This document shows, piece after piece, positions 26,660 to 36,658 of a DNA stretch of 64,000 nucleotides. Made by a program: the position numbers and the translations under genes. Source of the DNA: Xanthomonas fragariae. GTDB lineage: Bacteria; Pseudomonadota; Gammaproteobacteria; Xanthomonadales; Xanthomonadaceae. The stretch is taken from positions 62,001 through 126,000 of the forward strand of contig NZ_LT853882.1 in assembly GCF_900183975.1 (NCBI RefSeq), read 5' to 3'. Every line of letters begins with the position of its first letter. The first letter of the stretch is position 1. The notes below the pieces were generated by a model. It did not search any database. It was not told where the DNA came from and saw only the letters and a program-made list of their open reading frames with translations.

Positions 26660-27643
26660 ATGCGCCCCTCGCTTTACGCACCGTTGCCCCTGCTCGCCTG
26701 CACCGCGCTCGCATTGAGCGCCTGCAAGCCCAGCGACAAGGGGCCTGTGCAGTCTGCCGCCGTATCCGCAACTGCAGCGCCCAGCGCCACTGCGGACAAG
26801 ACCGCCACACCCCCCGTAGCCACCACCGCACCAGCCGGCGACGACAACCTCAACGCTGTGTTGTGGATGCAGCGCTCGGAGGAATATCGCGCCGTGGCCG
26901 AGCAGACCTACCGCGCCGCGGCCGACAAGCTGGATACCGCACTCAAGCAAGCCAACTGGGACGCGTTGGTGCCCAAAGAACGCAGCAATGCCGCCACCGG
27001 GCTGAAGCCGGCGGTGGTGCTGGACGTGGACGAGACCGTGCTGGACAACTCGCCCTACCAGGCGCGCCTGCTGCGCGATGGAAAGGAGTACGACGAGCTG
27101 AGTTGGGACCAGTGGGTCGCCGAGAAGAAGGCCACCGCGATTCCCGGCGTAGTGGATTTCGCCAAGGCCGCCAGTGCCCGCGGCATCACCCTGATCTACA
27201 TCTCCAACCGCGCTGTGCACCTCAAGGACGCCACGCTGACCAACCTGCGCAGCGTCGGGCTGCCGGTGGCCGATGACAGCGTGTTTCTGGGGTTGGGCAC
27301 GTTGGTGCAGGGCTGCGAGCAGAGCGGCAGCGAAAAAAACTGCCGTCGCCAGCTGGCGGGGCAGAAATACCGCGTGCTGATGCAGTTCGGCGACCAGCTG
27401 GGCGACTTCGTACAGGTCACTGCCAATACCGGTCAGGCGCGTGGCGCGTTATTGCAGCAGTACCACGACTGGTTTGGCGAGCGCTGGTGGATGCTGCCCA
27501 ACCCCAACCCCAACCCCAACCCCAACCCCAACCCCAACCCCAGCTACGGCGGCCGGGAGCCCGCCCAGTTCAACAACGATTTCGCGCAGCCCTGGCAGGC
27601 GCGCCACGACGCCAAGCGCGCCGCGCTGGAGGTGGCCCGATGA
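26660..27643 (+). CDS. Lipoprotein e(P4)-type 5'-nucleotidase/acid phosphatase
   Basis: A class C HAD-superfamily phosphatase, outer-membrane or periplasmic lipoprotein. The ATG at 26660 gives a lipoprotein signal with lipobox LALSAC; the earlier in-frame start would bury it. After a Thr/Ala/Pro-rich linker come [14 protein letters not shown] motif [14 protein letters not shown], the substrate loop [16 protein letters not shown], motif [10 protein letters not shown], motif III region KNCRRQLA and [12 protein letters not shown]. The C-terminal MLPNxxYGG motif is interrupted by seven Asn-Pro units (see the repeat entry). In Haemophilus, e(P4) dephosphorylates nucleotides such as NMN for uptake. 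The stop overlaps the pyrF start (ATGA), so the genes are translationally coupled. Confidence 0.92.
   Translation: MRPSLYAPLPLLACTALALSACKPSDKGPVQSAAVSATAAPSATADKTATPPVATTAPAGDDNLNAVLWMQRSEEYRAVAEQTYRAAADKLDTALKQANWDALVPKERSNAATGLKPAVVLDVDETVLDNSPYQARLLRDGKEYDELSWDQWVAEKKATAIPGVVDFAKAASARGITLIYISNRAVHLKDATLTNLRSVGLPVADDSVFLGLGTLVQGCEQSGSEKNCRRQLAGQKYRVLMQFGDQLGDFVQVTANTGQARGALLQQYHDWFGERWWMLPNPNPNPNPNPNPNPSYGGREPAQFNNDFAQPWQARHDAKRAALEVAR
27500..27541 (+). repeat. AACCCC x7 hexanucleotide microsatellite
   Basis: Seven perfect AACCCC units encode (Asn-Pro)7 inside the conserved MLPNP-SYGG motif of the phosphatase. Because the unit is six bases, slippage keeps the frame and only changes the number of NP dipeptides. 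Confidence 0.97.
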
Positions 27644-28371
27644 GCCGCGTACCGTTGCCGCTGGCCGCGCATGAGCGGCTGATCTTCGCGCTGGATGTGC
27701 CCAGCCATGACGAGGCGATCGCCTGGGTCGACCGCCTGGGCGAGGCGGTGTCGTTCTACAAGATCGGCATGGAGCTATTGGCGTCGGGCGAGTATTTCCA
27801 CGTGCTCGATGCGCTGGCCAAGCGCGACAAGCGCGTGTTCGTCGACCTGAAGTTCTTCGACATCCCCGCCACCGTGGCCGGCACCATCCGCCGCTTGGCG
27901 CAGTGGCCGGTGAGCTATTGCACCATCCACGGCTGGCACGCCGGCATGCTGCAGGCGGCGGTCGAGGCCAATCACGGCGACATGCGTCTGCTGGCGGTCA
28001 CTGTGCTGACCTCGATGGGCCGGCCGGACTTGGCCGCAATGGGCATCGACCGCGAGCCGGTCGAGGTAGTGGTGGAGCGCGCGCTGGCCGCACAGGCCGC
28101 CGGCATCGACGGCGTGATCGCCTCCGGCCAGGAAGCCGGCCCGATCCGCCGCGCCACCGGCCGGGCGTTTTCGATCGTCTGCCCCGGTATCCGCCCCGGC
28201 GGCCCGGTCGGGGACGACCAGCAACGCACTGTCGGCGTGGCGCAGGCCTTCACCGACGGCGCCGACGCCATCGTGGTCGGTCGCCCGATCCGCCTTGCCG
28301 CCGATCCGGCGGCGGTGGCGGCGGCGATTCAGACAGAGATTCTGGCGGCGGCGGGGCAGCAGCAGCGCTGA
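27640..28371 (+). CDS. pyrF: Orotidine 5'-phosphate decarboxylase
   Basis: PyrF decarboxylates OMP to UMP, the last step of de novo pyrimidine synthesis. It is 243 residues. The N-terminal strand [13 protein letters not shown], the substrate Lys in FYKIGMELL, the catalytic DxKxxD region [26 protein letters not shown] and the phosphate-binding [10 protein letters not shown] are all present and in order. Its ATG overlaps the stop codon of the phosphatase gene by four bases. A sigma70-like promoter and a strong terminator for a possible small RNA follow about 80 bases after the stop. Confidence 0.96.
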   Translation: MSRVPLPLAAHERLIFALDVPSHDEAIAWVDRLGEAVSFYKIGMELLASGEYFHVLDALAKRDKRVFVDLKFFDIPATVAGTIRRLAQWPVSYCTIHGWHAGMLQAAVEANHGDMRLLAVTVLTSMGRPDLAAMGIDREPVEVVVERALAAQAAGIDGVIASGQEAGPIRRATGRAFSIVCPGIRPGGPVGDDQQRTVGVAQAFTDGADAIVVGRPIRLAADPAAVAAAIQTEILAAAGQQQR

Positions 28372-28447
28372 TAAGACATTACTGACGCGCACGTGGTCCG
28401 TGCTAAGCCACGCAAAATCAATAAGTTAAATCAATTGAATTAAAGTA

Positions 28448-28476
28448 TTGCCTTAACGTTAAAGTCTACGTACGAT
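28448..28476 (+). promoter_or_regulatory. Sigma70-type promoter for a candidate sRNA
   Basis: TTGCCT (28448-28453), a 17-base spacer and TACGAT (28471-28476) match sigma70 -35/-10 elements with ideal spacing, in a locally A/T-rich segment. The only product downstream before a strong terminator is a non-coding, structured sequence. Confidence 0.5.
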
Positions 28477-28482
28477 GCCCCT

Positions 28483-28576
28483 CGTCCGAGGTCAGTCGGA
28501 AGCTGTGCCACGCATTGTCCACCGGGCTTGTCCCGGTTTTCGACGGGATCGGGCCTTGTGCCCGATCCTTTTTTTT
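28483..28576 (+). ncRNA. Candidate small RNA
   Basis: From the predicted start near 28483 the transcript would be about 95 nt and would fold into an internal hairpin (CCGGG-CTTGT-CCCGG) and an intrinsic terminator (GGATCGGGC-CTTGT-GCCCGATCC followed by eight T). A CCTCG-TC-CGAGG palindrome sits right at the predicted start. There is no ORF with a ribosome site. The two later loops share the sequence CTTGT, which is unusual. Alternatively this is only the terminator of pyrF. I do not recognise a known family. Confidence 0.45.
28546..28576 (+). terminator. Rho-independent terminator
   Basis: A perfect 9-bp stem GGATCGGGC / GCCCGATCC with a CTTGT loop and an uninterrupted T8 tail: the strongest intrinsic terminator seen in the window. 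Confidence 0.93.
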
Positions 28577-28612
28577 GCCTGGCAATCGAGAGCCGCAGCG
28601 TCGAGCAGTCGC

Positions 28613-29642
28613 TCAATGCACCGCCGCCGCTTTCCAATAGCGATCGATGAATTGCCGGTGGGTCGGCATCACTTCCACGCAGTGACCAATGGTCTGCGCG
28701 ACGCTGGCCAGCAAGCCTTCGGTGTCGCGATCGGGCACCTAGTCCACCAGCGGGTGGTAGCCCTGCGGCAGAACGCCCTGGCCCACCATTACCCGCACCC
28801 AGCTGATCTCGGCAAACATTTCTTCGGCATTGCGATAGAAGCGCCCACTCACTATCGCCGAACAGGTCCAACATGGATTGCAGCTCCGGGGTGATCTGCA
28901 TGTTGCGGCAGCCCGATTCCAGCAGTGCTTGCGTCGCCCGGTGGCGAAGCGCAGCGGGCGCGGGTCAGCCGGCACATCGCCGGCGGCGGTCATGAACTTG
29001 CCGTGCGCCGAAGGTGGGACCAAGTAGTCACCCCTGAAAAACCCCAACCACCCAACGACCGCAAGGCCTTGATGTCTGCACCGGCGTGCCAAAACTACCG
29101 GTGTTCGCTACGCTGAAGGCTGGTTTCTGGCAATTTCCGCCCATGCGTACACGCCGTCCTGCTGCCGAAGACAGACCCGCCGACGAGTTGTTTCGTTCGC
29201 GGCTGGAGAACCAGATCGATCTGCGTCATCCGCTGGCGCGGCTGAGCCAACGGATGCCGTGGACGGCGTTGGAGCAAGCACTTTCATCGCGCTTGCCGGC
29301 CACCCAGGCCGGTGGCGGTCGGCCGGCATTGCCGGTTTGCTCTACCTCAAACACGCCTACGACCTGTCCGATGAAGCGGTGTGCGAGCGCTGGCTGGAGA
29401 ATCCGTACTGGCAGTTCTTCACCGGTGAGGTCGTGTTCCAGACGCGATCGCGTTTTTGCGTGCCTGGATGCGGGCGATGGGATGGTCATCCTTGAGTGCC
29501 GTGCCGCTGTCACCGACGGCACTTGGCGCTTGAAGTGGATTTTTCAGGGACGACCAAGTACCCGCGCGAAGGCAGCCGCTGCCATCCAACCGGCGGTGCC
29601 ACCGCCGACGATAACGATATTGCGAAGCGCAGCGGGGACCAT
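28613..29642 (-). pseudogene. Flavin-dependent tryptophan halogenase, deleted and split by an IS
   Basis: The ATG at 29642 opens MVPAALRNIVIVGGGTAGWM, the FAD-binding GxGxxG region of tryptophan halogenases. After 88 bases the gene is cut by the IS remnant at 29027-29554. On the other side fragments from the second half continue in several frames: DPRPLRFATGRRKHCWN, MQITPELQSMLDLFGDSE, RFYRNAEEMFAEISWVRVM and GQGVLPQGYHPLVD, followed by an in-frame TAG, then the C-terminal end to a TGA at 28613. The middle, including the GWxWxIP active-site motif, is missing. It sat directly downstream of the TonB-receptor gene, a common pairing in xanthomonads. Confidence 0.85.
29027..29554 (+). mobile_element. 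Internally deleted IS copy B (IS1478-like)
   Basis: The left end GTCACCCCTGAAAAACCCC and the right end GATTTTTCAGGGACGAC match the full-length copy at 42382-43888. CAAGTA is present immediately outside both ends, a 6-bp target duplication. The transposase N-terminus is readable (LENQIDLRHPLARLSQRMPW), then the frame is lost and the middle of the gene is deleted; only the last codons remain. It is 528 bp. Confidence 0.88.
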
Positions 29643-29750
29643 GCCTGTGCGTTCCTGGGCGAAGACAGCAGACGGATAAACGAACGGGGCCACCCGGCCT
29701 CGTTCGAAACCCTACACGCCCGTGTCGGCACGTGCGGCGATGGAAGCCAA

Positions 29751-32417
29751 TCAGAACTTGGCGCCGAGCTCGAAGGTCAGTGTGCGCGGCACGTAGTTGA
29801 TTTCGCCAGTAGTGTTGATGGCGATGTCTGGGTCGAACTGACCGTCGCTGCCGAAGCCGTTGTACGCGTAAGCGCCGTAGTTTTTGAAGTTGAAAGCGTT
29901 GAGCAGGTTCACACGCGCCGACATCTTGAAGTCGCCGGCGATGGTGAATTCCTTGGTAGCCTGGAAGTCCAGCGTGCGGTAGCCCCAGATATCGCCACCG
30001 ATCAGGAACTTGCCGCTACCTGGCGGCGTGACGCCCACTTGCTGGCAGGTTGCGCCATCGGGATCGGTGAAGCCGAAGCAGGCGCTCGTGTTGATCGGCT
30101 CGGGCGTGGCCAACACCAGCTTGGCACCGAAGGTGACATCCCACGGGCCGTCAATCGAGCCAGAGGCGACGAAACGATGCGCAGCCACCGCGTCGGATTT
30201 GACGAACGGATAGTCGCGGATGGTTGCCTTGTCGAACCCGTACGGTTCATCGATGTTGCGGTTCTGGCGCGCGCTGGTATGGGTGTAAGACAGCGTCAGA
30301 CCCCAACCGGATTCCTTGGTATACGGCTTGTCGGCCGAGAGCAGCACCTGGCTGTTGCGCTGTTCCAGACCATTGTTGCCCACAATGGTGTTCTGGTAGC
30401 CCGGAACAGGCTCGCTCCACGGCACGTCGCCATTCTGGAAGTACGCGCCATCGGAATAACGGTTGATCAGGCCCATCGCAAAACCGTCGTAACTCAGCAC
30501 GCGCTGGAAGGTCGCATCCGTCAACCACTCGCCGACCTGATTGGTGATGCCGATGCTGTACTGGTCGCTGTACGGCGTCTTGAGTTTGTTGTTGAACATA
30601 AACAACTCGGCGCTGTCGGCGACACCGGGAATGGTGTTGAGCTGATCGATGCCGTTGAGGTAGCGCGGGTCGAATGCAACACATGTGCGGTCACTGCGAT
30701 AACAGGAGTTGGTGACCGGATTTTCGAAGTACACAGCGACAGGCGACAACGCCGACTTGCTGGTTTCCAACGCCAACTGCTCGAACAGGTTGCGATCGTA
30801 CGAGCGCGGCGCGCCGCCATGCAGCACTGCGGTTTCATCGCCGAAGAGGTCATAAGAGAAGCCGAAGCGCGGCGCCCAGGCGTTTTTGAAATTCTTGCGG
30901 TTATTGCCGGTGCCGATGTAATCGGCAACGTTGATGCCACTGGGCACAAGACGATTGGCCCACGGCTGGCCGGGATTGTCCGGATCGTCGGCGTACAGCG
31001 CGTTGACGAAGTCTTGCGAGGTGACGAAGTTGGTGTAGGCCGGTGTGTCTTCGTAATCCCAGCGCACACCGATGTTGATCATCAGCTTGTCGGTGGCGGC
31101 CCAGTCGTCCTGCAGATAGATGCCGTACTGCCTGGACGGCGACACCACAGTGGCGCGCTGGCCAGCGGTGGTATAGGGCGCAACGAAGTCCACGCGATAC
31201 GGCGTGGCTGCCACGCTGCCACTGTTGACGCGATAGCTGAATTGCGGATTCACCGCAGCCGCATCCTGCGAGGTCAGCTCGATGTCCTTGTAGCTCGCAC
31301 CCATCTTGATGGTGTGCTCGCCATGCCACTGGAAGCTGGTGAAGGTCAGATCGTTCTGGATGAACCAGCCCTTCTGACTCTTGCGCTGCAAATTGAGGCC
31401 GCCAGCCGAGCCGGTGGTCAGGAGGGTGCGCTCATCGATATCGGTGGAGCCGGAACGCGGCTGGAAATAGGTATAGACGATGCCGTTGCCGAGCGTGCGC
31501 GGGGTTGGGCTGTTCTGCGAGTTCTCGGTACCGACAATGACTTCGTTGAACCAGTTGTCGGCACTGTGCTGCCAACGCAGGTTGGTGCGCTTGTCCTTGT
31601 TGATCTTGTCGGTGGCCTGCGCAAGCGTGTTGGTGCCGCCGACATTCGCGGTCTGGGTTTCGGCGCGATAAATCGTGCTCAGCTCGATGCGATCGCGGTC
31701 GGTCGGCTCGAAATCGACCTTGCCGAAGAACAGGTCTTCTTCGAACGGCATGTTGGCCGGCCCGTACTGGCTGGCCAGATCCGATGGCAGCTGATCGATG
31801 AACGCTCCTGCCTCCGCACTTGGCTGCACGCTCTTGGGTGCGAGGTTCTCCTTGCCTTCGTAGGCGACGAAGAAGTGCATACGGTCCTGGATGATCGGCC
31901 CGCCCAACGCAAAACCGTATTCCTTGGTCTGCGAATCGATCTTGCCGCCTTCTTCTTCATCAGGGCGCTTGTCGCGCAGATCCTGATCGGTGTAGCGATA
32001 AAACACTTCACCGTGCAAGTCGTTGGTGCCGGACTTGGTCGCCGCGGTGATCGCCGCGCCACTGATCTGGCCGTACTCGGCGTTGTAGTTGGATGTGATG
32101 ACTTTGTACTCGCCGATGGCCAGCTGCGGGAACGGATTGCCCTGCGTATCGCTCTGGCCGGCAACGCCGCCGCTGCGCACATAGCTATTCTGGCCCACGC
32201 CGTCGATGTACAGATTACCGGCGCTGGCGTTGGACGCACCGCCGCGCAGCTTGGTGTTGCCGTTGCCGTCCACCTGAAACACCATGCCCGGCACGGTGTC
32301 GGCAAATTCCAGAAAGTTACGGGTTGCCTGCGGCAACTGCTGAATCTGCCGCGCCGAAATAGTGTTGCCCACTTCCGAGGTTTTCACGTCGCGAATCATC
32401 GGCGTGCTGACCGTCAC
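29751..32417 (-). pseudogene. TonB-dependent receptor lacking its N-terminus (Oar-like)
   Basis: The frame encodes 888 residues of an Oar/carbohydrate-type TonB receptor: the plug with SARQIQQLPQATRNFLEFAD, VPGMVFQVDGNGNTKLRGGA, and NLYIDGVGQNSY, then a long beta-barrel ending in RTLTFELGAKF with the C-terminal aromatic residue typical for outer-membrane insertion. Upstream in frame are VGQGPKPAAAPVGNATTLDT and then a TGA, so no signal peptide and no N-terminal carboxypeptidase-regulatory-like domain or TonB box can be encoded. The product could not reach the outer membrane. It is probably a 5'-truncated pseudogene whose barrel is still intact, so truncation seems recent. Confidence 0.8.
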
Positions 32418-32660
32418 CGTGTCCAGCGTGGTCGCATTACCAACTGGCGCTGCCGCCGGCTTCGGACCTTGGCCGACTCATGCCGCGCTTTCCAAAAAAA
32501 TGTAGCTGACGTCGCCTGCCAGAGAGAGACGCACGATCCGTTAGCGCAGAACGTTCGTGTCACATATGCGCATGGACTACATCAACTTCATCCGATGCCG
32601 GCCCCAGAGCTGGATGGCGGACTCTAGCAGGAACTGCAAGTGCCTACGTGATGTGCTGCA

Positions 32661-32690
32661 CCCTTGTGCCAAACCCAAGTGGCACAAGGG
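32661..32690. other. Perfect 10-bp hairpin between the TonB receptor and the lipoprotein gene
   Basis: CCCTTGTGCC, ten bases, GGCACAAGGG. No T-run follows. A smaller palindrome (TGTCGG-N7-CCGACA) lies about 50 bases further right. The surrounding 32.42-32.87 kb segment shows no gene I can support; it holds the upstream region of the truncated receptor and the promoter of the lipoprotein gene. Confidence 0.5.
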
Positions 32691-32880
32691 TTGCGGCGAA
32701 TGCCTGGACACGTTTGTCCGGATGAGACACCAGTCGTCAATGTCGGGCACTGGCCGACAACGTGCATGAAACTACAAAACTCAACATCTTGCGGCCATAC
32801 CTGGGTGCACGGGCCATGCCTTGCCGCCGGTGCATTCAGGCAGCAAGATGCGCCCATAAATCAAGGGGAACATCGTGCGC

Positions 32881-33855
32881 ATGTCGCTATCTACCGCCCG
32901 CGCAGGCCGGTTCCAGTCCATCGCGTGGGCGCTACTGGCCGCGCTATGCGTCAGCGGCTGCCAGCGCAACGACACTGCCGCTGCATTGCCGGGGGCCAAG
33001 GCCGAGCCGGCCGCGGCGATGCAGTCGATGACACTGCCGCTGCGGCGCAACGATCTGGTCGCCTATGCACGGATCCGGGTCACGCCTGCGCAGTACGCCC
33101 AACTGGAAATAGCCTGGCGTAGCGGTGCCAGTCGCTGGCCACTGACCGAGCTGCCGCTGCCCAATGAGGTCGGCGCGTTACTGGGATCGTTGTCGGCGCC
33201 GGGCGCCGAGCGCGGCCTGCAACAGTCCTTCGATGCTCAACTGGCTGGGCAAGCGCAGGGCATCGCCCAGGCCGCACAGTCGCTGGGCCAGTTCGGCGTG
33301 CAGTATCTGCGCAGCCGCAACGACTACCGGCCTGAGCAGCGTGCCCATTACGTGCAATTGGTCGACGCCCTGAGCGCCTGGGCCGCCACCGCGCCGTTGG
33401 CCGATCGCACGCGCGCCAAGGCCAGCATCGCCGACCTGGTAGCCGCGGCCCGCGCCACTGGCATCAGGTCCGACGCCGATCTGCAGCGGTTGGGCATGGA
33501 AGAAAGCCTGCGCCGGCTCGGGCCGTTCTGGTCAGCGTGCAAGAAGGTACTGAAGCGTTACGACCTGTCGCTGGACAACAGCCTGGATGGGCTGCGCGCC
33601 GGCCTGATCAAGCAAGACGGCGACCGCGCCCAGGTGCGGCTGCGCTATCTACTGGCCGCGCACGACATCGACCTGACCGTCGACCTGATCAAGCGTGACG
33701 GGCACTGGTACCAGCAGCAGACCCAGGACGAGGTGCAGGCGCTGCTCAGCGCTGCGCCGGCCCAGCCCTTACCCGATGCCGCTGCAACGCCTGACACCCC
33801 GGCGGCTGCGCCCGCCATGCCCGCCAACACCGGGCAACGCCCAGCTGGGCGATAA
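32881..33855 (+). CDS. Lipoprotein of unknown function upstream of plsB
   Basis: A 324-residue protein from the ATG at 32881 (an in-frame GTG lies two codons earlier). A lipoprotein signal ends in the lipobox LCVSGC. The mature part is mostly helical, with LRRNDLVAYARIRVTPAQYA, ERGLQQSFDAQLAGQAQGIA and LGPFWSACKKVLKRYDLSLD, then a short beta-rich segment (VRLRYLLAAHDIDLTVDLIK) and a Pro/Ala-rich tail. I do not recognise a characterised family. Its TAA overlaps the ATG of plsB (TAATG), so the two are translationally coupled; an envelope or lipid-related role is plausible but unproven. Confidence 0.75.
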   Translation: MSLSTARAGRFQSIAWALLAALCVSGCQRNDTAAALPGAKAEPAAAMQSMTLPLRRNDLVAYARIRVTPAQYAQLEIAWRSGASRWPLTELPLPNEVGALLGSLSAPGAERGLQQSFDAQLAGQAQGIAQAAQSLGQFGVQYLRSRNDYRPEQRAHYVQLVDALSAWAATAPLADRTRAKASIADLVAAARATGIRSDADLQRLGMEESLRRLGPFWSACKKVLKRYDLSLDNSLDGLRAGLIKQDGDRAQVRLRYLLAAHDIDLTVDLIKRDGHWYQQQTQDEVQALLSAAPAQPLPDAAATPDTPAAAPAMPANTGQRPAGR

Positions 33856-36524
33856 TGACCGCGATGCCAGAACAGAATCCCCTGCCGTTCCCGAACGGCC
33901 AGCCCGCCCCGCCCAGCGCTGCCGCAGCCGCCAACCCCGGTGCGACCTCCGTGGCGCTGTCTGCCGCGCCGTCGGCGTTGGACACCCCCCCGCTTACTAC
34001 GCCGGTGCTGGCGGCCGGCCGCAACGCCAAACGCCCCTGGTGGGCGCGCCTGCTCGGCCGCCTGGCCGACCCGTGGCTGAGCCTGACCATCGAACCGGAC
34101 CAACCCGGCCGCTACGACGACGGTAGCCCGGTGGTGTACGTGCTGGAAGACTACGGCCTGTCCAACGCGCTGATCCTGGACAAGGCCTGCCGTGAGGTCG
34201 GCCTGCCGTCACCGCTGGTGCCGTTGCCGGGTGACCCGCTGGAGCGCAAGCGTGCCTACCTGGCCCTGTCACGGCGCAGCAGCAGCAATTCGCTGATTCC
34301 CGAGCAGCGTGGCGGCAAGACCCACTCCGACTCGCTGGCCAAGCTGCTGCAGGCGCACCGCGTGCGCGACGAACTGGACGTGCATTTGGTACCGGTGTCG
34401 ATCTTCGTCGGCCGCGCGCCGGACAAGCAGAGCGGCTGGTTTGCGGTGCTGTTCTCGGAAAACTGGGCGCTGGTCGGCCGTTTCCGCCGCCTGTTGTCGG
34501 TGCTGCTCAACGGCCGCACCACCATCGTGCGCTTCGCTCAGCCGATCTCGTTGCGTCAGATCGTTGCCGAGGGGTTGCCGCCCGAGCGCACCTTGCGCAA
34601 GTTGCAGCGGGTGCTGCGCATGCACTTCCGGCGCATTCGCGAGGCAGTGATCGGCCCGGATCTATCCACCCGTCGGCTGCTGGTGGATCAGGTGCTTGCC
34701 GCCGACTCGGTGCGCGAGGCCATCATCATCCAGGCCAAGCGCGACAACAGCAAGCACGTTGATGCCTGGCGTAAGGCGCATGCCTATGCTTGGGAAATCG
34801 CCGCCGACTATTCCAGCCCAGTGGTGCGCTCGGCGAGCTTCCTGCTGACCCATGTGTGGAACCGTATCTACGCCGGCGTGCTGGTGCATCACCTGGACAA
34901 GCTCAAGCAGGCCGCGCCTGGGCACGAAGTGGTCTATGTGCCCAGTCACCGCAGCCACATGGATTACCTGCTGCTGAGCTACCTGTTGTACGAACGGGGC
35001 ATCGTGCCGCCGCACATCGTGGCTGGCATCAATCTAAATCTGCCGATGGTCGGCACGCTGTTGCGCAAGGGCGGTGCATTCTTCATCCGGCGCAGCATCC
35101 GCGGCAACGCGCTGTATTCGGCGGTGCTCAGCGAATACGTCGCGCAACTGGTGGCCGGTGGATATTCGATCGAATACTTCGTCGAAGGCGGGCGCTCGCG
35201 CACCGGCCGTCTGCTGCAACCCAAGGGCGGCATGATCGCAATGACGCTGCGTGCTTATTTGCGTCAGCCGCGCAAACCGGTGCTGTTCCAGCCGGTGTAC
35301 ATCGGCTACGAGAAGCTGATGGAAGGCAACAGCTACCTCGACGAACTCACCGGCCGACCGAAAGAAAAAGAATCCATCTGGCGCCTGCTGTGGTCGATTC
35401 CCAAGGTGCTCAAGCAGAACTACGGCCAGGTGGTGGTGAACTTCGGCGAGCCGATCGCGCTCAGCGAGGTGCTTGCCAGGCACGCGCCGGATTGGGACGG
35501 CCAACCGCTGCCCGACGATGAAAAACCCACCTGGCTGGCGCCAGCGGTGGACACGCTGTCGACGCAGATCCAGACGCGCATCAACTGCGCCGCCGACGTC
35601 AACCCGATCAACCTGCTCGCACTGGCGCTGCTGTCCACGCCCAAGCACGCGATGGGCGAGGCCGACCTGATCGCACAGATCGAGTTGTGCAAGAAGCTGC
35701 TGGCAGAGATGCCGTACTCGCACCGCGTCACCGTCACCCCGCATACCCCGGCGCGCATCATCACCCACGCCGAAGAGATCAACGTACTTACGCGCGTGTC
35801 GCATCCGCTGGGGGATGTGCTGAGCGTCAGCGGCGACACCGCGGTGTTGCTGAGCTACTTCCGCAACAATGTGCTGCACCTGTTTACCGCGTCGTCGTGG
35901 GTAGCGTGCTGCTTCCAGAACAACCGTCGCATGAGCCGTGCCGGGTTGCTGCGTTTGGGTCGCACCGTGTACCCGTTCCTGCAGGCGGAGTTGTTTCTGC
36001 CGTGGAGCGAAGATCGCTTTGCCGAACGCATCGAACAGACCATCGACATGTTCGTGCGCGAAGGCCTGCTGCTCAACGTCACCGACGACGACGGCGGCAT
36101 CCTGGCACGCAACACCGGGCAGACCGACGAGGTGTTCCGCTTGCGCGCGATCGGCCACTCGTTGCAGCAGGCCTTCGAGCGCTATTACATCGCCATCTCG
36201 GTGCTGGTGAAGAACGGCCCCGGCGTGCTCGGCGCCAGCGAACTGGAAAGCCTGTGCCAACAAGCCGCGCAGCGTCTGAGCTTGCTGTACGCGCCGGCCG
36301 CCCCGGAGTTCTTCGACAAAACCCTGTTCCGCAGCTTCATCCAGAAGCTGCGCGAGCTGCGTCTGGTGTGGCCCGACGAAAACAGCAAGCTGATGTTTGA
36401 TGAGCGGCTGGACGCGTGGGCGAAAGATGCCAAGTTCATTCTTGGCCGCGAGCTGCGTCACACCATCGAACGTGTCAGCCCTGAAGCGGCCAAGTCGCAG
36501 GAAGCGGTCAAGCCGCAGGATTAG
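33855..36524 (+). CDS. plsB: Glycerol-3-phosphate 1-O-acyltransferase PlsB
   Basis: An inner-membrane enzyme that acylates sn-glycerol-3-phosphate at position 1, the first step of phospholipid synthesis. It is 889 residues; E. coli PlsB is about 807, and the extra length is a Pro/Ala-rich N-terminus. Acyltransferase block I is VPSHRSHMDYLLLSYLL (HX4D), block II FFIRRSIRGNALYSAV, block III YFVEGGRSRTGRLLQPKGGM and block IV PVLFQPVYIGYEKLMEG. The C-terminal region FILGRELRHTIERVS is partly duplicated just downstream. It is translationally coupled to the lipoprotein gene before it. Confidence 0.95.
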   Translation: MTAMPEQNPLPFPNGQPAPPSAAAAANPGATSVALSAAPSALDTPPLTTPVLAAGRNAKRPWWARLLGRLADPWLSLTIEPDQPGRYDDGSPVVYVLEDYGLSNALILDKACREVGLPSPLVPLPGDPLERKRAYLALSRRSSSNSLIPEQRGGKTHSDSLAKLLQAHRVRDELDVHLVPVSIFVGRAPDKQSGWFAVLFSENWALVGRFRRLLSVLLNGRTTIVRFAQPISLRQIVAEGLPPERTLRKLQRVLRMHFRRIREAVIGPDLSTRRLLVDQVLAADSVREAIIIQAKRDNSKHVDAWRKAHAYAWEIAADYSSPVVRSASFLLTHVWNRIYAGVLVHHLDKLKQAAPGHEVVYVPSHRSHMDYLLLSYLLYERGIVPPHIVAGINLNLPMVGTLLRKGGAFFIRRSIRGNALYSAVLSEYVAQLVAGGYSIEYFVEGGRSRTGRLLQPKGGMIAMTLRAYLRQPRKPVLFQPVYIGYEKLMEGNSYLDELTGRPKEKESIWRLLWSIPKVLKQNYGQVVVNFGEPIALSEVLARHAPDWDGQPLPDDEKPTWLAPAVDTLSTQIQTRINCAADVNPINLLALALLSTPKHAMGEADLIAQIELCKKLLAEMPYSHRVTVTPHTPARIITHAEEINVLTRVSHPLGDVLSVSGDTAVLLSYFRNNVLHLFTASSWVACCFQNNRRMSRAGLLRLGRTVYPFLQAELFLPWSEDRFAERIEQTIDMFVREGLLLNVTDDDGGILARNTGQTDEVFRLRAIGHSLQQAFERYYIAISVLVKNGPGVLGASELESLCQQAAQRLSLLYAPAAPEFFDKTLFRSFIQKLRELRLVWPDENSKLMFDERLDAWAKDAKFILGRELRHTIERVSPEAAKSQEAVKPQD

Positions 36525-36600
36525 GCAACGGTGTCGGCGGCGAGAACCGGGCGTCTGGCGATGCGCTCGGCATCATGGCGCAGATAGTTTTGTCCGGCGC

Positions 36601-36658
36601 GGGCGAAGGATGCCAACAAGTTCATTCTTGGGCGCGAGTTGCAGCATACGATCGAATG
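36601..36658 (+). pseudogene. Duplicated plsB 3' end
   Basis: This short stretch encodes AKDANKFILGRELQHTIE and a stop, nearly the same as the end of PlsB (AKDAKFILGRELRHTIE) encoded about 180 bases upstream. It is either a tandem partial duplication or the original end of plsB displaced by a recombined tail. The rest of the 36.66-37.0 kb gap holds only intergenic repeat sequence. Confidence 0.75.

Noticed and set aside
29496..32627. A 1043-codon open frame on the plus strand
   Set aside because: It is exactly antisense to the TonB-receptor frame, whose plug and barrel motifs are unmistakable; long antisense frames are common in high-GC DNA. The translation is low-complexity and matches nothing.
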